A stretch of 64,000 nucleotides of DNA from Biformimicrobium ophioploci (GCF_030270605.1 NZ_BSYJ01000003.1:186001-250000); one strand, 5' to 3'; counted from the first letter of the stretch, positions 19,281-29,084 are shown. The notes: generated by a model not told the origin, from the sequence alone. Program-made: numbers and translations.

Positions 19281-20411
19281 GTGACCGACGATCATCACGA
19301 ACACGACCTCAGCCCCGAATTGACCGAGGCCCTGGAGGGCATTGCAGAGGCCCTCGGCAGGCTGGTGGACCCGGTGACCGGCATGCCGCTGGATGAGACC
19401 GAGGCGGAAATCGAGGTGGGGTATGACGATGGTACCGTGTTTGCCGGTGTCACCCTGGGTTACCCCTGCGGGGGCCTCGCCGGGCAGTGGGAAGAGATGG
19501 CGCAGGAAGCCTGTCGCCCGTTAATGGAAAAGGCACCTCTCGTCGGCAGCGAGCTGCAGTTTGACCTGTTTTTCGAGGCCGCCGGCACCGAGGCCCCGGA
19601 CCACTCTGAAACCCTGGCCGGGGTGAAGCAGATTATTGCCGTAGCGTCCGGCAAGGGCGGCGTCGGCAAGTCCACCACCGCGGTCAACCTGGCGCTGGCG
19701 CTGGTAGCAGAGGGGGCCCGGGTGGGCATTCTGGACGCGGATATTTATGGCCCGAGCATGCCACTGATGCTGGGGGTGAAAGAGGGTACCCGCCCGGAAG
19801 TGGAAGAGCAGAAATTCTTTGTCCCGATCGAGGCGCACGGGCTCAAGACCATGTCCCTCGGTTACCTGATGACAGAGGATACCCCGGCGGTATGGCGCGG
19901 GCCCATGGCCGGCGGCGCACTGCAGCAGATTCTGGGGCAGACCCGCTGGGGCGATCTGGATTACCTGATTGTGGACATGCCGCCCGGGACCGGTGATATC
20001 CAGCTCACCCTGTCCCAGAAGGCCACCCTTGCCGGTGCGATTATCGTCACTACGCCGCAGGATCTGGCGTTACTCGATGCGATCAAGGGTGTGGAGATGT
20101 TCCGTAAAGTCGAAGTGCCGGTACTGGGTATTGTCGAGAATATGGCGATCCATACCTGCTCCAGCTGTGGCCATAAGGAGCATATTTTCGGTGCGGGCGG
20201 CGGTGAGAAGATGGCGGAGAGTTACGGCGTCTGCATGCTGGGCTCGTTGCCGCTGGCGATGTCGATCCGTGAGCAGGCGGACAGTGGTAACCCGACTGTG
20301 GCGGCGGACCCTGACAGCGATGAATCCCTGATCTATCGGGCTATGGCCCGCCGGGCTACGGCAGAGGCCTGGCTGAACGCCGATGACGGCCCGGAGATTG
20401 AAATCGTCTGA
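19281..20411 (+). CDS. apbC: Mrp/ApbC family iron-sulfur cluster carrier P-loop ATPase
   Basis: A 376-residue cytosolic Fe-S cluster carrier. The N-terminal ~110 residues are a MIP18/DUF59-like domain. The deviant Walker A GKGGVGKST is near residue 128. The Mrp signature DADIYGPSMP and the switch segment DYLIVDMPPGTGDIQLT follow. The CxxC in HTCSSCGHKEHIFG near 290 bridges a [4Fe-4S] cluster across the dimer in characterised homologues. GTG at 19281 is the start: GGAGA lies seven bases upstream, and the longer frame from 19218 adds non-conserved sequence. Placement divergent to metG is common in gammaproteobacteria. Confidence 0.94.
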   Translation: MTDDHHEHDLSPELTEALEGIAEALGRLVDPVTGMPLDETEAEIEVGYDDGTVFAGVTLGYPCGGLAGQWEEMAQEACRPLMEKAPLVGSELQFDLFFEAAGTEAPDHSETLAGVKQIIAVASGKGGVGKSTTAVNLALALVAEGARVGILDADIYGPSMPLMLGVKEGTRPEVEEQKFFVPIEAHGLKTMSLGYLMTEDTPAVWRGPMAGGALQQILGQTRWGDLDYLIVDMPPGTGDIQLTLSQKATLAGAIIVTTPQDLALLDAIKGVEMFRKVEVPVLGIVENMAIHTCSSCGHKEHIFGAGGGEKMAESYGVCMLGSLPLAMSIREQADSGNPTVAADPDSDESLIYRAMARRATAEAWLNADDGPEIEIV

Positions 20412-20451
20412 TCAGGTGTGCCTTAAATAAATTCTTCGGAGCAGGAGGCGG

Positions 20452-20483
20452 AAAACCCCCGGCCGCGCATGGGCGGCAGGGGG
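20452..20483 (-). terminator. Rho-independent terminator of the 3D-domain protein gene
   Basis: Read on the minus strand, CCCCC-T-GCCGC and GCGGC-C-GGGGG form a 5+5 bp stem with one internal mismatch and a six-base loop. It is followed by TTTTCC. It lies 25 bases beyond the stop codon at 20509. Confidence 0.65.
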
Positions 20484-20508
20484 CAACACATATAATCTTG
20501 AGGCTTTC

Positions 20509-20916
20509 TTACCAGAGAATCTTCAGTTTCTTTGCGCCAAACTTTCGCGCGGCCTTCACGTCGGATTCCATCCAGATATCGATCTTGTTCCTCCAGCGCT
20601 TGTTCATCCGGTCGCGCACGGTAAAGACACCCAGCCCTTCAATTTCCACTTTGGCACCGTTGGTCAGGCCCAGTTTTTCCAGGTCGCGGGAAACGGCGAT
20701 GATCTTCTGGCCCGGCTTCAGCTTGTTGTTCCAGGCTGCCAGCCATGGAGTGTCATCCGTCTGCCCGGGTACGGAGTTGTAGGCGGTGGCCGTTACAACG
20801 CGCTTCCTTTTCTTTTCGCCGGCTTTGGTTTCAATACCTGCGAATGCAGTCGGCGCAGTCATTCCGATGAAACCTGAAAGCATCAGAAAAGCCAGGTTTT
20901 TGGCGAGTTTTTTCAT
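20509..20916 (-). CDS. Small exported 3D-domain protein
   Basis: A 135-residue protein with an N-terminal signal peptide (MKKLAKNLAFLMLSGFIGMTAPTAFA) and a 3D domain. This small double-psi beta-barrel is named for three conserved Asp residues and also occurs in MltA and RlpA-like cell-wall proteins. The hallmark parts are VTATAYNSVPGQTD, KIIAVSRDLEKLGLTNGAKVEIEG and FTVRDRMNKRWRNKIDIWM. Residues DRM and DIW include the aspartates. A role in cell-wall metabolism is plausible but unproven. The start at 20916 gives the cleanest signal peptide; an ATG at 20925 is three codons upstream. It is monocistronic with a ~300-bp upstream region. Confidence 0.82.
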   Translation of the reverse strand: MKKLAKNLAFLMLSGFIGMTAPTAFAGIETKAGEKKRKRVVTATAYNSVPGQTDDTPWLAAWNNKLKPGQKIIAVSRDLEKLGLTNGAKVEIEGLGVFTVRDRMNKRWRNKIDIWMESDVKAARKFGAKKLKILW

Positions 20917-21217
20917 AACGGTCACTACCTCTCTGTCTTGTCGCTAATCCGTATTCGACGATGTAACAAGTACAAGATCGAATAACTGATTAGTTTTTAA
21001 GCATTGGTGGCTATGATACGGGTCAAAAATTGACCATCAAGGGCGGGGGGGTAATTATCCGGAAAAGACAATTGACCGCTCAGGCAGGGTGGTTCAGAGC
21101 GATATCGCCCTAGCGCATCGGGAAAATTGCGGATAATTCGATCCGCTGATTACGCTGTCATCGGACCAAAACAGGTGTTCGAATGTGCTTTTTAGAGAGG
21201 ATTGCCGGTCATTCTCG
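20917..21217. other. 300-bp intergenic region with palindromes upstream of the 3D-domain gene
   Basis: Three inverted repeats are visible. TATTCGA (20952-20958) pairs with TCGAATA (20978-20984). GGTCAA-AAA-TTGACC is at 21021-21035, and GCGATATCGC at 21099-21108. The first lies just upstream of the 3D-domain gene and could be a regulatory site. No coding frame with a ribosome site and no tRNA-like structure was seen. Confidence 0.45.
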
Positions 21218-21928
21218 CTAGAGAGCTGTCGTGCTGGAGCGGATTTCTGTCTGTAACTGACTCTTCAGGTCGTTGAGGTAGGCGAGATCCTCGGCCAGAT
21301 CGGTAAATCCGTGCTCACGATCGAGCGCGACTGCCTGTTCCAGGAAATCCACCGCGGCTGACAGGTCGCCCCGCCATTCCGCCAGCTGGCCCAGGTTGTA
21401 ACAGGTGATCGAAAGGTTGTGCCAGTCGCTGCCACTGATCAGCTCCTCCCGGGCATCCAGGTAGAGGCCGTTGGCGCGCCGGGTGAGCTGGCGGAATTCG
21501 ACAGACTCTGTCGACAGTTGCAGCGCCTGCTGGTGATAGCTGTGCGCGAGCGCCGACAGGGCACGTCCACGCAGGATCTTGTCATCCTGCTCGTCGGCAA
21601 GCATGCGCGCAAACTGCTGGCGTGCCAGGGGCAGCATTTCAGGGCGGGCACCGAGGCCGATATGCATCAGCAGTTTGCCGTACTGGAAGCGCAGGCTGGG
21701 AGATTCGGCGTCGGTTGCGGCGGACAGGGCGGTCTCGTAGGCAAGCAGTGCCTGCTCGTATTCGCCTTGTGCCGCCAGTTGGTCGGCTGATAGCGGGCTG
21801 GCCGGCAGCTGGTTGACCGGGACCTGGTCGATGGCATCGGTAGCGCCGGCCGCCGGCATGGCCGGCAGTGCGGTCAGCGCCGCAAGGAAAAGCGGCGCCA
21901 GAATTTTTTCCCGAATTTGCCAATACAC
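21218..21928 (-). CDS. Exported TPR-like protein, function unknown
   Basis: A 236-residue protein with an N-terminal signal segment (ILAPLFLAALTALPAMPAAGA) and then mostly helices. Tetratricopeptide-like units are visible at about 50-75 (LAAQGEYEQALLAYETALSAA) and 185-225 (CYNLGQLAEWRGDLSAAVDFLEQAVALDREHG). No catalytic residues are recognisable, and TPR proteins of this kind usually bind partner proteins. The start codon is GTG, and the context is 30 bases downstream of the YdiJ-like gene, so they are probably co-transcribed. Confidence 0.7.
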   Translation of the reverse strand: MYWQIREKILAPLFLAALTALPAMPAAGATDAIDQVPVNQLPASPLSADQLAAQGEYEQALLAYETALSAATDAESPSLRFQYGKLLMHIGLGARPEMLPLARQQFARMLADEQDDKILRGRALSALAHSYHQQALQLSTESVEFRQLTRRANGLYLDAREELISGSDWHNLSITCYNLGQLAEWRGDLSAAVDFLEQAVALDREHGFTDLAEDLAYLNDLKSQLQTEIRSSTTAL

Positions 21929-21961
21929 CGGTGTTTCACCCCGCAGGAACCTTCCTTCAGG

Positions 21962-24900
21962 TTACGCGCCATCGCGCAGCTGTGCCAGCAGTGCCTGCAG
22001 AGGATGGCGTACTTTTTCACCTTCGAGGCGCGATATCTGGCAGCGGCAGGAGTAGCCTGTTGCCACCAGGTTCTGGCGGTTGGTCGCGGTGGCGACGGCA
22101 GGCCCCCAGGACTGGCGGTAAATACGTTCTGAATCCTCGCGGTTGGCCGCTTCGTGGCCGTAGGTTCCCGCCATGCCGCAACAGCCCAGCTCGGCAATCT
22201 GCAACTCCTGGCCCAGCGCTGAGAACACCTGCTTCCAGTCTGCCATGGAGGCGGTGGCGTTGGTGCGCTCCGTGCAATGGGGCAGCATCTGGAACTGGCC
22301 GCCGCCGAAGCGCCCAGCCTGCTCCTGTAGTTGCTGGTGATTTTCTGCGAGCCACTCCTGCAGCAGCTGCACGGGTGGGGCCTTATTGCCCATCAACTTT
22401 TTATATTCGGAGCGGTAAGTCAGCGTCATCGACGGGTCTATGCCCACCAGCGGCAGGTTTTCCGCCGCGAACAGGTTGAGCATGGCGGCGTTATCGATGG
22501 CCGCGCGCTCGAACTGGGCCAGAAAGCCGTGCACGTGCAGGGGCTTGCCATTGGGCTTGAACGGCGCGAGAAAGGGTACAAAGTCCAGCTTGCGCAGCAG
22601 GCGCATCACATCGAGCACCAGCTCTGCCTCGAAATAGGAGGTGAACGCGTCCTGTACAATGATCACCGCGCGGCGCCTCTGCAATGGTCCAAGGGAGGCG
22701 ATGGCCTGCGGCGTTGCAACCGGCATGCCCGCCTTGTTGCAGAGTTGCTGCAGCGACTTGCGCGAGAGCTGCGGGTTGTCCACCAGCCCGCCGAGGCGTG
22801 CCAGCGCCCAGCGCACGGCGGGAAGCCGCAGCGGCCAGTTGTACAGTTGCGGCACCCGGGACAGCGCCGGTAACAGGAACTCGAGGCTGCCTACCAGGTA
22901 GTCCTTCATCGGGCGCAGATAGCGGCCGTAATACAGCTCCAGGAACTGGCTGCGGAATTCCGGTACGTTAACCTTGATAGGGCACTGCCCGACACAGGAT
23001 TTACAAGCGAGGCAAGCCTGCATCGATTCATTGATCTCGTGGCTGAAATCATACTCGCCGCGTTTTTTCGCCAACGTATTCTTGATGCGTCCCGGCAGGC
23101 TGGTGATAAAGCTCTGCTCGCGTACAAGGTTGCTCTGCTGGACCGGGTCCACGCCGCGCTCCCCGAGCAAGCGCAGCCACTCGCGCACCAGCGATGCACG
23201 CCCCTTGGGGGAGTTGAGCCGGTTGCGCGTGCCCTTGTAGGACGGGCACATGGCATCGTCCGGATCCCAATTGAAGCAGGCTCCGTTGCCGTTGCAGTAG
23301 ACTGCCTCGCTATAGCCTTCCCACACCTGTACCGGGATCTGCCGGTCCAGTTCGCCGCGGGTGGTGACCTCATCGATTTTCAGCAGCTGGCTGTTCTCAC
23401 CGGGCGTGGCGATCTTGCCCGGGTTCAGCTGGTTGCGGTGGTCGAAGGCGGCCTTGATCTTCTGCAGTTCCGGGTACAGCTCGCCAAAGAATTCCGGCGC
23501 GAATTCCGAGCGCACGCCCTTGCCGTGCTCGCCCCACAGGAGGCCGCCATACTTGCGTGTGAGCTCCACCACCTGCTCGGTGATGGGGCGGATTTTTTCT
23601 GCCTGTTGCGGGTCCTTCATGTCGATGGCGGGACGCACATGCAGAACGCCCGCGTCGACATGGCCGAACATGCCGTAGCTCATGCCGGCAGAATCGAGCA
23701 CCTCGCGGAACTCCCTGATAAAGTCGGCCAGGTTTTCCGGAGGTACTGCGGTGTCTTCCACGAAGGGGATGGGGCGTTCCTCGCCGCTGGCGTTGCCGAG
23801 CAGCCCGACAGCGCGCTTGCGCATGGCCCAGATCTTGCCGATCTCCGCATGGCCCCGGGCGATGGAGTAGGCAAAGCTCTTGCCGGCCTGGCCGCTGGCT
23901 TTATCCAGCAGGCTACAAAAGTTCTGCAGCGCAGCATCCAGCTTGTCTTCGCTGTCCGCAGTGAATTCCACCAGGTTGATACCGCGGATGGCGCGCTCCC
24001 CCTGGGGGAAGTACTCACTTACCTTGTGCCAGACGATATCTTCCATCGCCAGCTGTAGCACCCTGCTGTCTACGGTTTCAATGGAGGTCGGGCCTGCACG
24101 CATCAGGTCTGTGGCATCGGCAAGTGCGTCCTGGAACTGGTCATACTGGACGTTTACCAGGGCCGCGCACTTCGGAATGGGCACCAGGTTGAGCTTGGCT
24201 TCCGCAATAAAGCCCAGTGTGCCCTCGGAGCCACACAGTACGCTGTTGAGGTCGAACCTGCCGGCGTCATCATAGATGTGCGCGAGGTCATAACCGGTGA
24301 GGCAGCGATTCAGTTTCGGAAACTTGGCCTCGATCAGTTCGGCCTGCTCGCGCGCGATACGGTCTACTTCGCGGTGTACATCGGCCACGCGGCTGTCGCC
24401 ATGACAGATGCCCTCGAGGGTGGCCCGGTCGATCGGGGCGGACTTCCACAGGTGGCCGCCGAGCAGCACCGTATCCAGTTCCAGCACATGGTCGCGCGTC
24501 TTGCCATAGAGGCAGGAGCCCTGGCCGGAGGCATCGGTGTTGATCATGCCGCCGATGGTGGCGCGGTTGCTGGTGGACAGGTCGGGGGCAAAAAACAGCC
24601 CGTGCGGCTTGAGCGCGCGATTGAGCTGGTCCTTGACCACACCGGTCTGCACCCGTGCCCAGCGTTCTTCCACATTGATTTCCAGGATGCCGTTCATATG
24701 GCGCGACAGGTCAACCACCAGCCCATCGGTCAGGGACTGGCCATTGGTGCCGGTGCCGCCGCCGCGCGCGGAGAGGACGACGCCATGGAAACGGGGTTCG
24801 TCCGCGAGGCGTGCGACACACTGCAGGTCGCTGCTGTCCCTGGGGTATACCACCGCCTGTGGCAGTACCTGATAGATGGAGTTGTCCGTGGCGAGCACTG

Positions 24901-25030
24901 TTCGGGAAGCGTAATCCGGGCAAAGGTCGCCGCGAAACCCCTCGGACTTGAGGGCTTCGATAAATTCGAGGTACAGGCTCTGAACGTCAGACAGTTCGTT
25001 GAGGGCGGGGATCATTGCAGCCAGGTCCAT
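21962..25030 (-). CDS. ydiJ: FAD- and [4Fe-4S]-binding oxidoreductase, YdiJ/D-2-hydroxyglutarate dehydrogenase-like
   Basis: A 1022-residue cytosolic or membrane-associated dehydrogenase (E. coli YdiJ 1018). An N-terminal PCMH-type FAD domain spans about 45-290: VYPRDSSDLQCVARLA, SARGGGTGTNGQSL, TSNRATIGGMINTDASGQGS, CGSEGTLGFIAEAKL. A vanillyl-alcohol-oxidase-type C-terminal domain follows (FGHVDAGVLHVRP, LLWGEHGKGVRSEF). Next comes a ferredoxin-like CLACKSCVGQCPIKVNVPEFR near 670, then a CCG-type region (ELGCCGMAGTYGHE) near 955. YdiJ oxidises D-2-hydroxyglutarate in characterised homologues; the electron acceptor here is unknown. It probably forms a two-gene unit with the TPR protein. Confidence 0.9.
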   Translation of the reverse strand: MDLAAMIPALNELSDVQSLYLEFIEALKSEGFRGDLCPDYASRTVLATDNSIYQVLPQAVVYPRDSSDLQCVARLADEPRFHGVVLSARGGGTGTNGQSLTDGLVVDLSRHMNGILEINVEERWARVQTGVVKDQLNRALKPHGLFFAPDLSTSNRATIGGMINTDASGQGSCLYGKTRDHVLELDTVLLGGHLWKSAPIDRATLEGICHGDSRVADVHREVDRIAREQAELIEAKFPKLNRCLTGYDLAHIYDDAGRFDLNSVLCGSEGTLGFIAEAKLNLVPIPKCAALVNVQYDQFQDALADATDLMRAGPTSIETVDSRVLQLAMEDIVWHKVSEYFPQGERAIRGINLVEFTADSEDKLDAALQNFCSLLDKASGQAGKSFAYSIARGHAEIGKIWAMRKRAVGLLGNASGEERPIPFVEDTAVPPENLADFIREFREVLDSAGMSYGMFGHVDAGVLHVRPAIDMKDPQQAEKIRPITEQVVELTRKYGGLLWGEHGKGVRSEFAPEFFGELYPELQKIKAAFDHRNQLNPGKIATPGENSQLLKIDEVTTRGELDRQIPVQVWEGYSEAVYCNGNGACFNWDPDDAMCPSYKGTRNRLNSPKGRASLVREWLRLLGERGVDPVQQSNLVREQSFITSLPGRIKNTLAKKRGEYDFSHEINESMQACLACKSCVGQCPIKVNVPEFRSQFLELYYGRYLRPMKDYLVGSLEFLLPALSRVPQLYNWPLRLPAVRWALARLGGLVDNPQLSRKSLQQLCNKAGMPVATPQAIASLGPLQRRRAVIIVQDAFTSYFEAELVLDVMRLLRKLDFVPFLAPFKPNGKPLHVHGFLAQFERAAIDNAAMLNLFAAENLPLVGIDPSMTLTYRSEYKKLMGNKAPPVQLLQEWLAENHQQLQEQAGRFGGGQFQMLPHCTERTNATASMADWKQVFSALGQELQIAELGCCGMAGTYGHEAANREDSERIYRQSWGPAVATATNRQNLVATGYSCRCQISRLEGEKVRHPLQALLAQLRDGA

Positions 25031-25214
25031 CTAATGCGGGTTCCGCCATTGTATCCGTGGCGCGGTAAGGCGCAAGAATGACGCAGAAAGTAGCCGAATT
25101 TTCTGCGGAAATTGCCGTATAATCTGCGGCAGGCGCGGAATGGGTGGTCTTTATCGCTAATTGCTGGGTAGCCCGATTGTTAGAGTACAGCGATTCCAAG
25201 CAGCGGTTACTTTC

Positions 25215-26408
25215 ATGTTCAAGCCATCTTTCAGCAAACGCAGCGATATCGTCAGCCGGCCCGGCGGCGAGGTCTGGGCGGTCAGCGACAGGGCCCGCGA
25301 GCGCGCTGACGCGGGCGATGACATCATCTTCCTGTGTGTCGGCGACCCGAATTTTGATACGCCCGAGCCGATCCTGGATTACGTGCGCGCACGGCTGGGA
25401 GTGGGGCGTACCCATTATTCTCCGGCTGCTGGTGAGCCGGTACTGCGCAGCGCCATTGCCGCGATTGAAACCCGGGTGTCTCCGCACCCCTGTTCTGCCG
25501 ATGACGTGATCATTTTCCCGGGCGGCACTAACGCGATCTACAGCGTCCTGTCGTGCCTGCTGGATCCGGGTGACAAGCTGGTGATTCCGGAGCCGATGTA
25601 TATCGGCTACGTGGGGATCGTGGATGCGCTGCAGCTGCAGGTGCAGCCCGCGGCTTTTTCGGCCGCGGAAAACTTCCGCTTCGATATCGAGGTGATCAAG
25701 GCGGCGATCACCGACGAGACCCGCGCGGTCATGATCAATACTCCCGGCAACCCGAGTGGTGCCATGGCGACTCCGGAGCAACTGCGTGAACTCGCCGCCT
25801 ACTGCCGCGAGCGCGGTATCTGGCTGATTTCCGATGAGGTGTATTCGATGATCACCTTTGCCCGCCGCCACACCACCCTGCGCGCGGCGGCCGAGCACCT
25901 GGATAACATCGTGGTGATCGATGGCCTTTCCAAGTCCCACGCCATGAGTGGCTGGCGCCTTGGCTGGGCGGTGGCGGAAGGGCCGCTGGCAGAACGGCTG
26001 GCGGACTTCGGTGGCGCCACCATTTTTGGTTGCCCGCAGTTCATCCAGGACGCCGCCGCATTCGCGCTGGAGTTCGACCGTTACTTCGTCGAGGAGATGC
26101 GCTCGGCTTATGAAGCGCGCCGTGACCTGGTGGTGCAGCGGGTCAACCGGATCCCGGGTATCCGCTGTGAGGCGCCTGAGGCCGGTATGTTTGTAATGGT
26201 GGATATCTCGCAGGTCGCCGATTCCAGTCTCGCGTTCGCCGAGGAGCTGCTGGATGCGACCGGGGTCTCTGTTCTGCCTGGCGAGGCTTTCGGGCCTGGT
26301 GCCGCCCGGCATGTGCGGGTGACCCTGGCGACTTCGGAGATCGAGTTGTCCCGGGCGCTGGACCGAATCGAGGCGTTTCTGTCTGTGCGGGCTTCCGGCG
26401 CGGCGTAA
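25215..26408 (+). CDS. PLP-dependent class I aminotransferase (AruH-like)
   Basis: A 397-residue fold-type I aminotransferase. Family landmarks are VGDPNFDTPEPI (near 40), THYSPAAGEPVLR, NTPGNPSGAM (near 180), ISDEVYSMITF, and the PLP-binding lysine in DGLSKSHAMSGWRLGW (near 240). The SKSHAMSGWR loop and overall sequence recall arginine:pyruvate transaminase AruH of Pseudomonas. The donor amino acid is not certain. The start at 25215 matches the family's N-terminus; the longer frame from 25161 starts with TTG. It is followed 15 bases later by an Lrp-type regulator, which suggests amino-acid-responsive control of this pair. Confidence 0.9.
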   Translation: MFKPSFSKRSDIVSRPGGEVWAVSDRARERADAGDDIIFLCVGDPNFDTPEPILDYVRARLGVGRTHYSPAAGEPVLRSAIAAIETRVSPHPCSADDVIIFPGGTNAIYSVLSCLLDPGDKLVIPEPMYIGYVGIVDALQLQVQPAAFSAAENFRFDIEVIKAAITDETRAVMINTPGNPSGAMATPEQLRELAAYCRERGIWLISDEVYSMITFARRHTTLRAAAEHLDNIVVIDGLSKSHAMSGWRLGWAVAEGPLAERLADFGGATIFGCPQFIQDAAAFALEFDRYFVEEMRSAYEARRDLVVQRVNRIPGIRCEAPEAGMFVMVDISQVADSSLAFAEELLDATGVSVLPGEAFGPGAARHVRVTLATSEIELSRALDRIEAFLSVRASGAA

Positions 26409-26423
26409 CAGTAAGGATTAGCA

Positions 26424-26903
26424 GTGAAGATAGACCGACACAATTTACTGATTCTCAAGGCGCTGCAGGAGAACGGACGAATCAGCAATCTGCACCTGAG
26501 TGAGGCAATCGGCCTTTCCGAAAGCGCCTGCCTGGCGCGGGTCAAGAAGCTGACCTCGGAGCGCTATGTCCGCCGGTTTTTTGCCGAGCCCAACCTGGAG
26601 AAGGTGCGCCACGCCGAGTTTTACGTGAACGTGGCGCTCAAGCGGCAGGACGCGCGCACCAGCACCGGTTTTCGCCAGGCTATCGACGCACTGCCGCAGG
26701 TGGTCTCCTGTGTAAAGGTGTCCGGTGAGTTCGACTACATCCTGCACTTTGTCTGTCCCGATGCGGCGGACTTCAATCGCGTGTCGGAGCAGCTGCTGGC
26801 GGATGAGAACGCGGCCATCTCCCGTATGACTTCCCAGCTGGTGATCGAGAACACCAAGCCTTTCAGTGGCTACCCCCTGGAGATGCTGTTCGCGGATGAC
26901 TGA
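26424..26903 (+). CDS. Lrp/AsnC family transcriptional regulator
   Basis: A 159-residue feast/famine regulator. The N-terminal winged helix-turn-helix covers about 5-60 (DRHNLLILKALQENGRISNLHLSEAIGLSESACLARVKKL). The C-terminal RAM ligand-binding domain covers about 70-145 (VVSCVKVSGEFDYILHFVCPDAADFN). The start is GTG with AAGGA about seven bases upstream. It follows the aminotransferase gene by 15 bases and probably regulates it in response to an amino acid. The effector is unknown. Confidence 0.92.
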   Translation: MKIDRHNLLILKALQENGRISNLHLSEAIGLSESACLARVKKLTSERYVRRFFAEPNLEKVRHAEFYVNVALKRQDARTSTGFRQAIDALPQVVSCVKVSGEFDYILHFVCPDAADFNRVSEQLLADENAAISRMTSQLVIENTKPFSGYPLEMLFADD

Positions 26904-27038
26904 TCAACCGCAAACCGTTCAGTAGGCGTTTTATTTTGCACTTTCCGGGCCGCTCCGGTAGTGTACACGCCGAGCGGTGAAATTTTGTACAGTAGGCAAG
27001 TCCGGACACCGCAACAACAATCAGAAGCGGTATTCGGA

Positions 27039-29084
27039 ATGAAGCTCTCACACCTGCTGGTTACCTTGACCGGTGCTCTGTATCTATTGCTGGCCAACAC
27101 CGCGGGGGCGAACGCGCTCTCGCCCGGGGCGAGAGAGCAGAAGACAGATGTTCAATATTCAGTGGCCGCCGAGCCGGAGTGGCTGCGCCCGGTCGCGGTA
27201 CCACCCCTGGACGCACCGCTGCCGGCGGACGGTTCCGGGGTGCGCTATATCCTCTCCGATACCCAGGTCAACACAGCGGCGGAAGAAAAGCAGGAATATT
27301 CCCGTTACATTTCGCGAGTTGTGCACCAGTCTGCCCTGCGTGAAGTTTCCAATATCAGCATCGGCTTCCTGCCGGCATTCCAGAAGCTGACGGTCCACAG
27401 TGTGCGGATCCACCGCGACGGCAAGGTAATAGACAAGCTGCCGTCGCTGCAGTTCCGCCTGTTCCAGCAGGAATCCCAGCTCGACAATGACATGTACATG
27501 GGCTCCTGGACTGCGATGGCGATCCTGGAAGATGTGCGCGTGGGGGATGTGGTCGAGTACAGTTTCAGCCGCACCGGCTCCAACCCGGTACTGGGTGCGC
27601 GGCATTTCGGGCGCGAGACGCTGGCCTGGAACGTGCCCGTGGACAAGGTGTCCGTGCACCTGATTTCCCCGCTGCCGAGCCAGTATCGTGTGCATGCCGC
27701 GGAAATCCCGGTGCAGGAAAGCCGCGCTGGCGATAACTATGTCTACTCCATCGAACGCACCAATGTGGCCGGTGTGCGCGAGGAAGATGGCGCGCCGCAG
27801 TGGCTCGCACCTTACCCGTATTTCGAATACAGCGCGTTTTCCGACTGGGCCCAGGTCACTGAGTGGGCCACTGCCCTGTACCCGCTGGATGCGGAACTGC
27901 CGGCCGAGTTCGAGAAGCTGGTAGACAGCTTCGATCAACCCGACAAGCTGGCCGCTGCAGCGGCTATTGCACAGTGGGTCCAGGACAATGTGCGCTACTT
28001 CGGCATCGAGATGGGCGTCAACTCCCACAAGCCGACCCCGCCAGCAGAGACTTTCCTGCGTCGCTTCGGGGACTGCAAGGACAAGACCATGTTGCTGGTT
28101 GCCGCGCTGCGGCGTCTCGGCTTCGACGCGGTGCCAGCACTGGTCGCGACCCAGGAGAGCATGGATCTGCCCAGAAGGCTGCCGTCGCCCGGGGTCTTTG
28201 ACCACGTTATTGTGTCCTTCAGCCATGAGGGGGTGCGTTACTGGATCGACCCGACGGTGACCGGCCAGCGTGGTGGCATCGTGGAAATGGCCATGCCGGA
28301 ACTGCACTTCGGCCTGCTGGTGGAGCAGGGCACTGCGGCGCTGACCGAAATCCAGGCACCACACGAAAAATCCCTGCTGGGCAGTGTGGTCGCCCAGGAA
28401 GAGTTCATTGTCGATGCCGACGGCGTGGGCGCGGACCTGAACGTGGTGACGACTTATAGCGGCTGGAAGGCCGAACAGGTACGCAACTATTTCCAGTACG
28501 CCGGCGCGCGCGAGGTGACCAATAATTTCGTGCAGCACTATGCGCAGCAGTTCGGCCAGGTGCAGGCCCGTGACAATATCCGGCTCGAGGAAGTGCCCGG
28601 CAGCAATACGCTGCGCGTGCTGGAATCCTATCGCCTCGAACGACTGGGTGACCTGCATGGAGGGCGTCGCGTGGTCGCACTGCAGTCCTCAACGGTCGGG
28701 GAAAACCTGGTGCTGCCAACCGTGCGGGTGCGCAAGCAGCCGCTGCAGTTGCCGCATGTAACCGACGTTTCCCATATCATCACCCTGCGCACACGCAGCC
28801 CGGATGCCCTGCTCTGGGCCGGGGCCGAGGAACAGTTTGAAAAGAACACAGACTGGTTTTCCTATTCCCGTTCCCTCGAGCACCAGGAAGACGGCCTGCG
28901 CCTGCAATTCCGTTTCCGCAGCAAGCAGCCCGAGGTAAGCGCGACTGGCTTTGATAACTATGTCGAAGCGGTTAATGAAATTGAAGGCACGCTCTCCCAC
29001 CGAATCTGGATGCGTAACTCATCCGAGAATGAAAGCCGCCGCGAGCGCATCAGCCGCCTCGCCAGCCAGCTGATCGGGGAGTAA
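27039..29084 (+). CDS. Exported DUF3857/transglutaminase-like domain protein
   Basis: A 681-residue exported protein. A signal peptide (LLVTLTGALYLLLANTAGANA) precedes a DUF3857 beta-rich domain (about 60-235) and a transglutaminase-like cysteine protease fold (about 285-400). Its triad is visible as Cys in FGDCKDKTMLLVAALRRLG, His in VFDHVIVSF and Asp in YWIDPT. A C-terminal beta domain follows. Proteins of this architecture are widespread in Bacteroidetes and Proteobacteria with poorly known function. A peptidase or amidase-like reaction is possible because the triad is complete. The start at 27039 gives a normal signal peptide. The stop codon abuts the start of a lipoprotein gene, so the two form an operon. 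Confidence 0.88.
   Translation: MKLSHLLVTLTGALYLLLANTAGANALSPGAREQKTDVQYSVAAEPEWLRPVAVPPLDAPLPADGSGVRYILSDTQVNTAAEEKQEYSRYISRVVHQSALREVSNISIGFLPAFQKLTVHSVRIHRDGKVIDKLPSLQFRLFQQESQLDNDMYMGSWTAMAILEDVRVGDVVEYSFSRTGSNPVLGARHFGRETLAWNVPVDKVSVHLISPLPSQYRVHAAEIPVQESRAGDNYVYSIERTNVAGVREEDGAPQWLAPYPYFEYSAFSDWAQVTEWATALYPLDAELPAEFEKLVDSFDQPDKLAAAAAIAQWVQDNVRYFGIEMGVNSHKPTPPAETFLRRFGDCKDKTMLLVAALRRLGFDAVPALVATQESMDLPRRLPSPGVFDHVIVSFSHEGVRYWIDPTVTGQRGGIVEMAMPELHFGLLVEQGTAALTEIQAPHEKSLLGSVVAQEEFIVDADGVGADLNVVTTYSGWKAEQVRNYFQYAGAREVTNNFVQHYAQQFGQVQARDNIRLEEVPGSNTLRVLESYRLERLGDLHGGRRVVALQSSTVGENLVLPTVRVRKQPLQLPHVTDVSHIITLRTRSPDALLWAGAEEQFEKNTDWFSYSRSLEHQEDGLRLQFRFRSKQPEVSATGFDNYVEAVNEIEGTLSHRIWMRNSSENESRRERISRLASQLIGE

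Noticed and set aside
17761-19284. A 507-residue plus-strand frame opposite metG
   Set aside because: It lies entirely antisense to the well-conserved metG. Long antisense frames are expected at this GC content. It has no recognisable domain or ribosome site.
27159-28658. A 499-residue minus-strand frame opposite the transglutaminase-like gene
   Set aside because: It is antisense to a gene with an intact Cys-His-Asp triad, and there is no homology or start signal.
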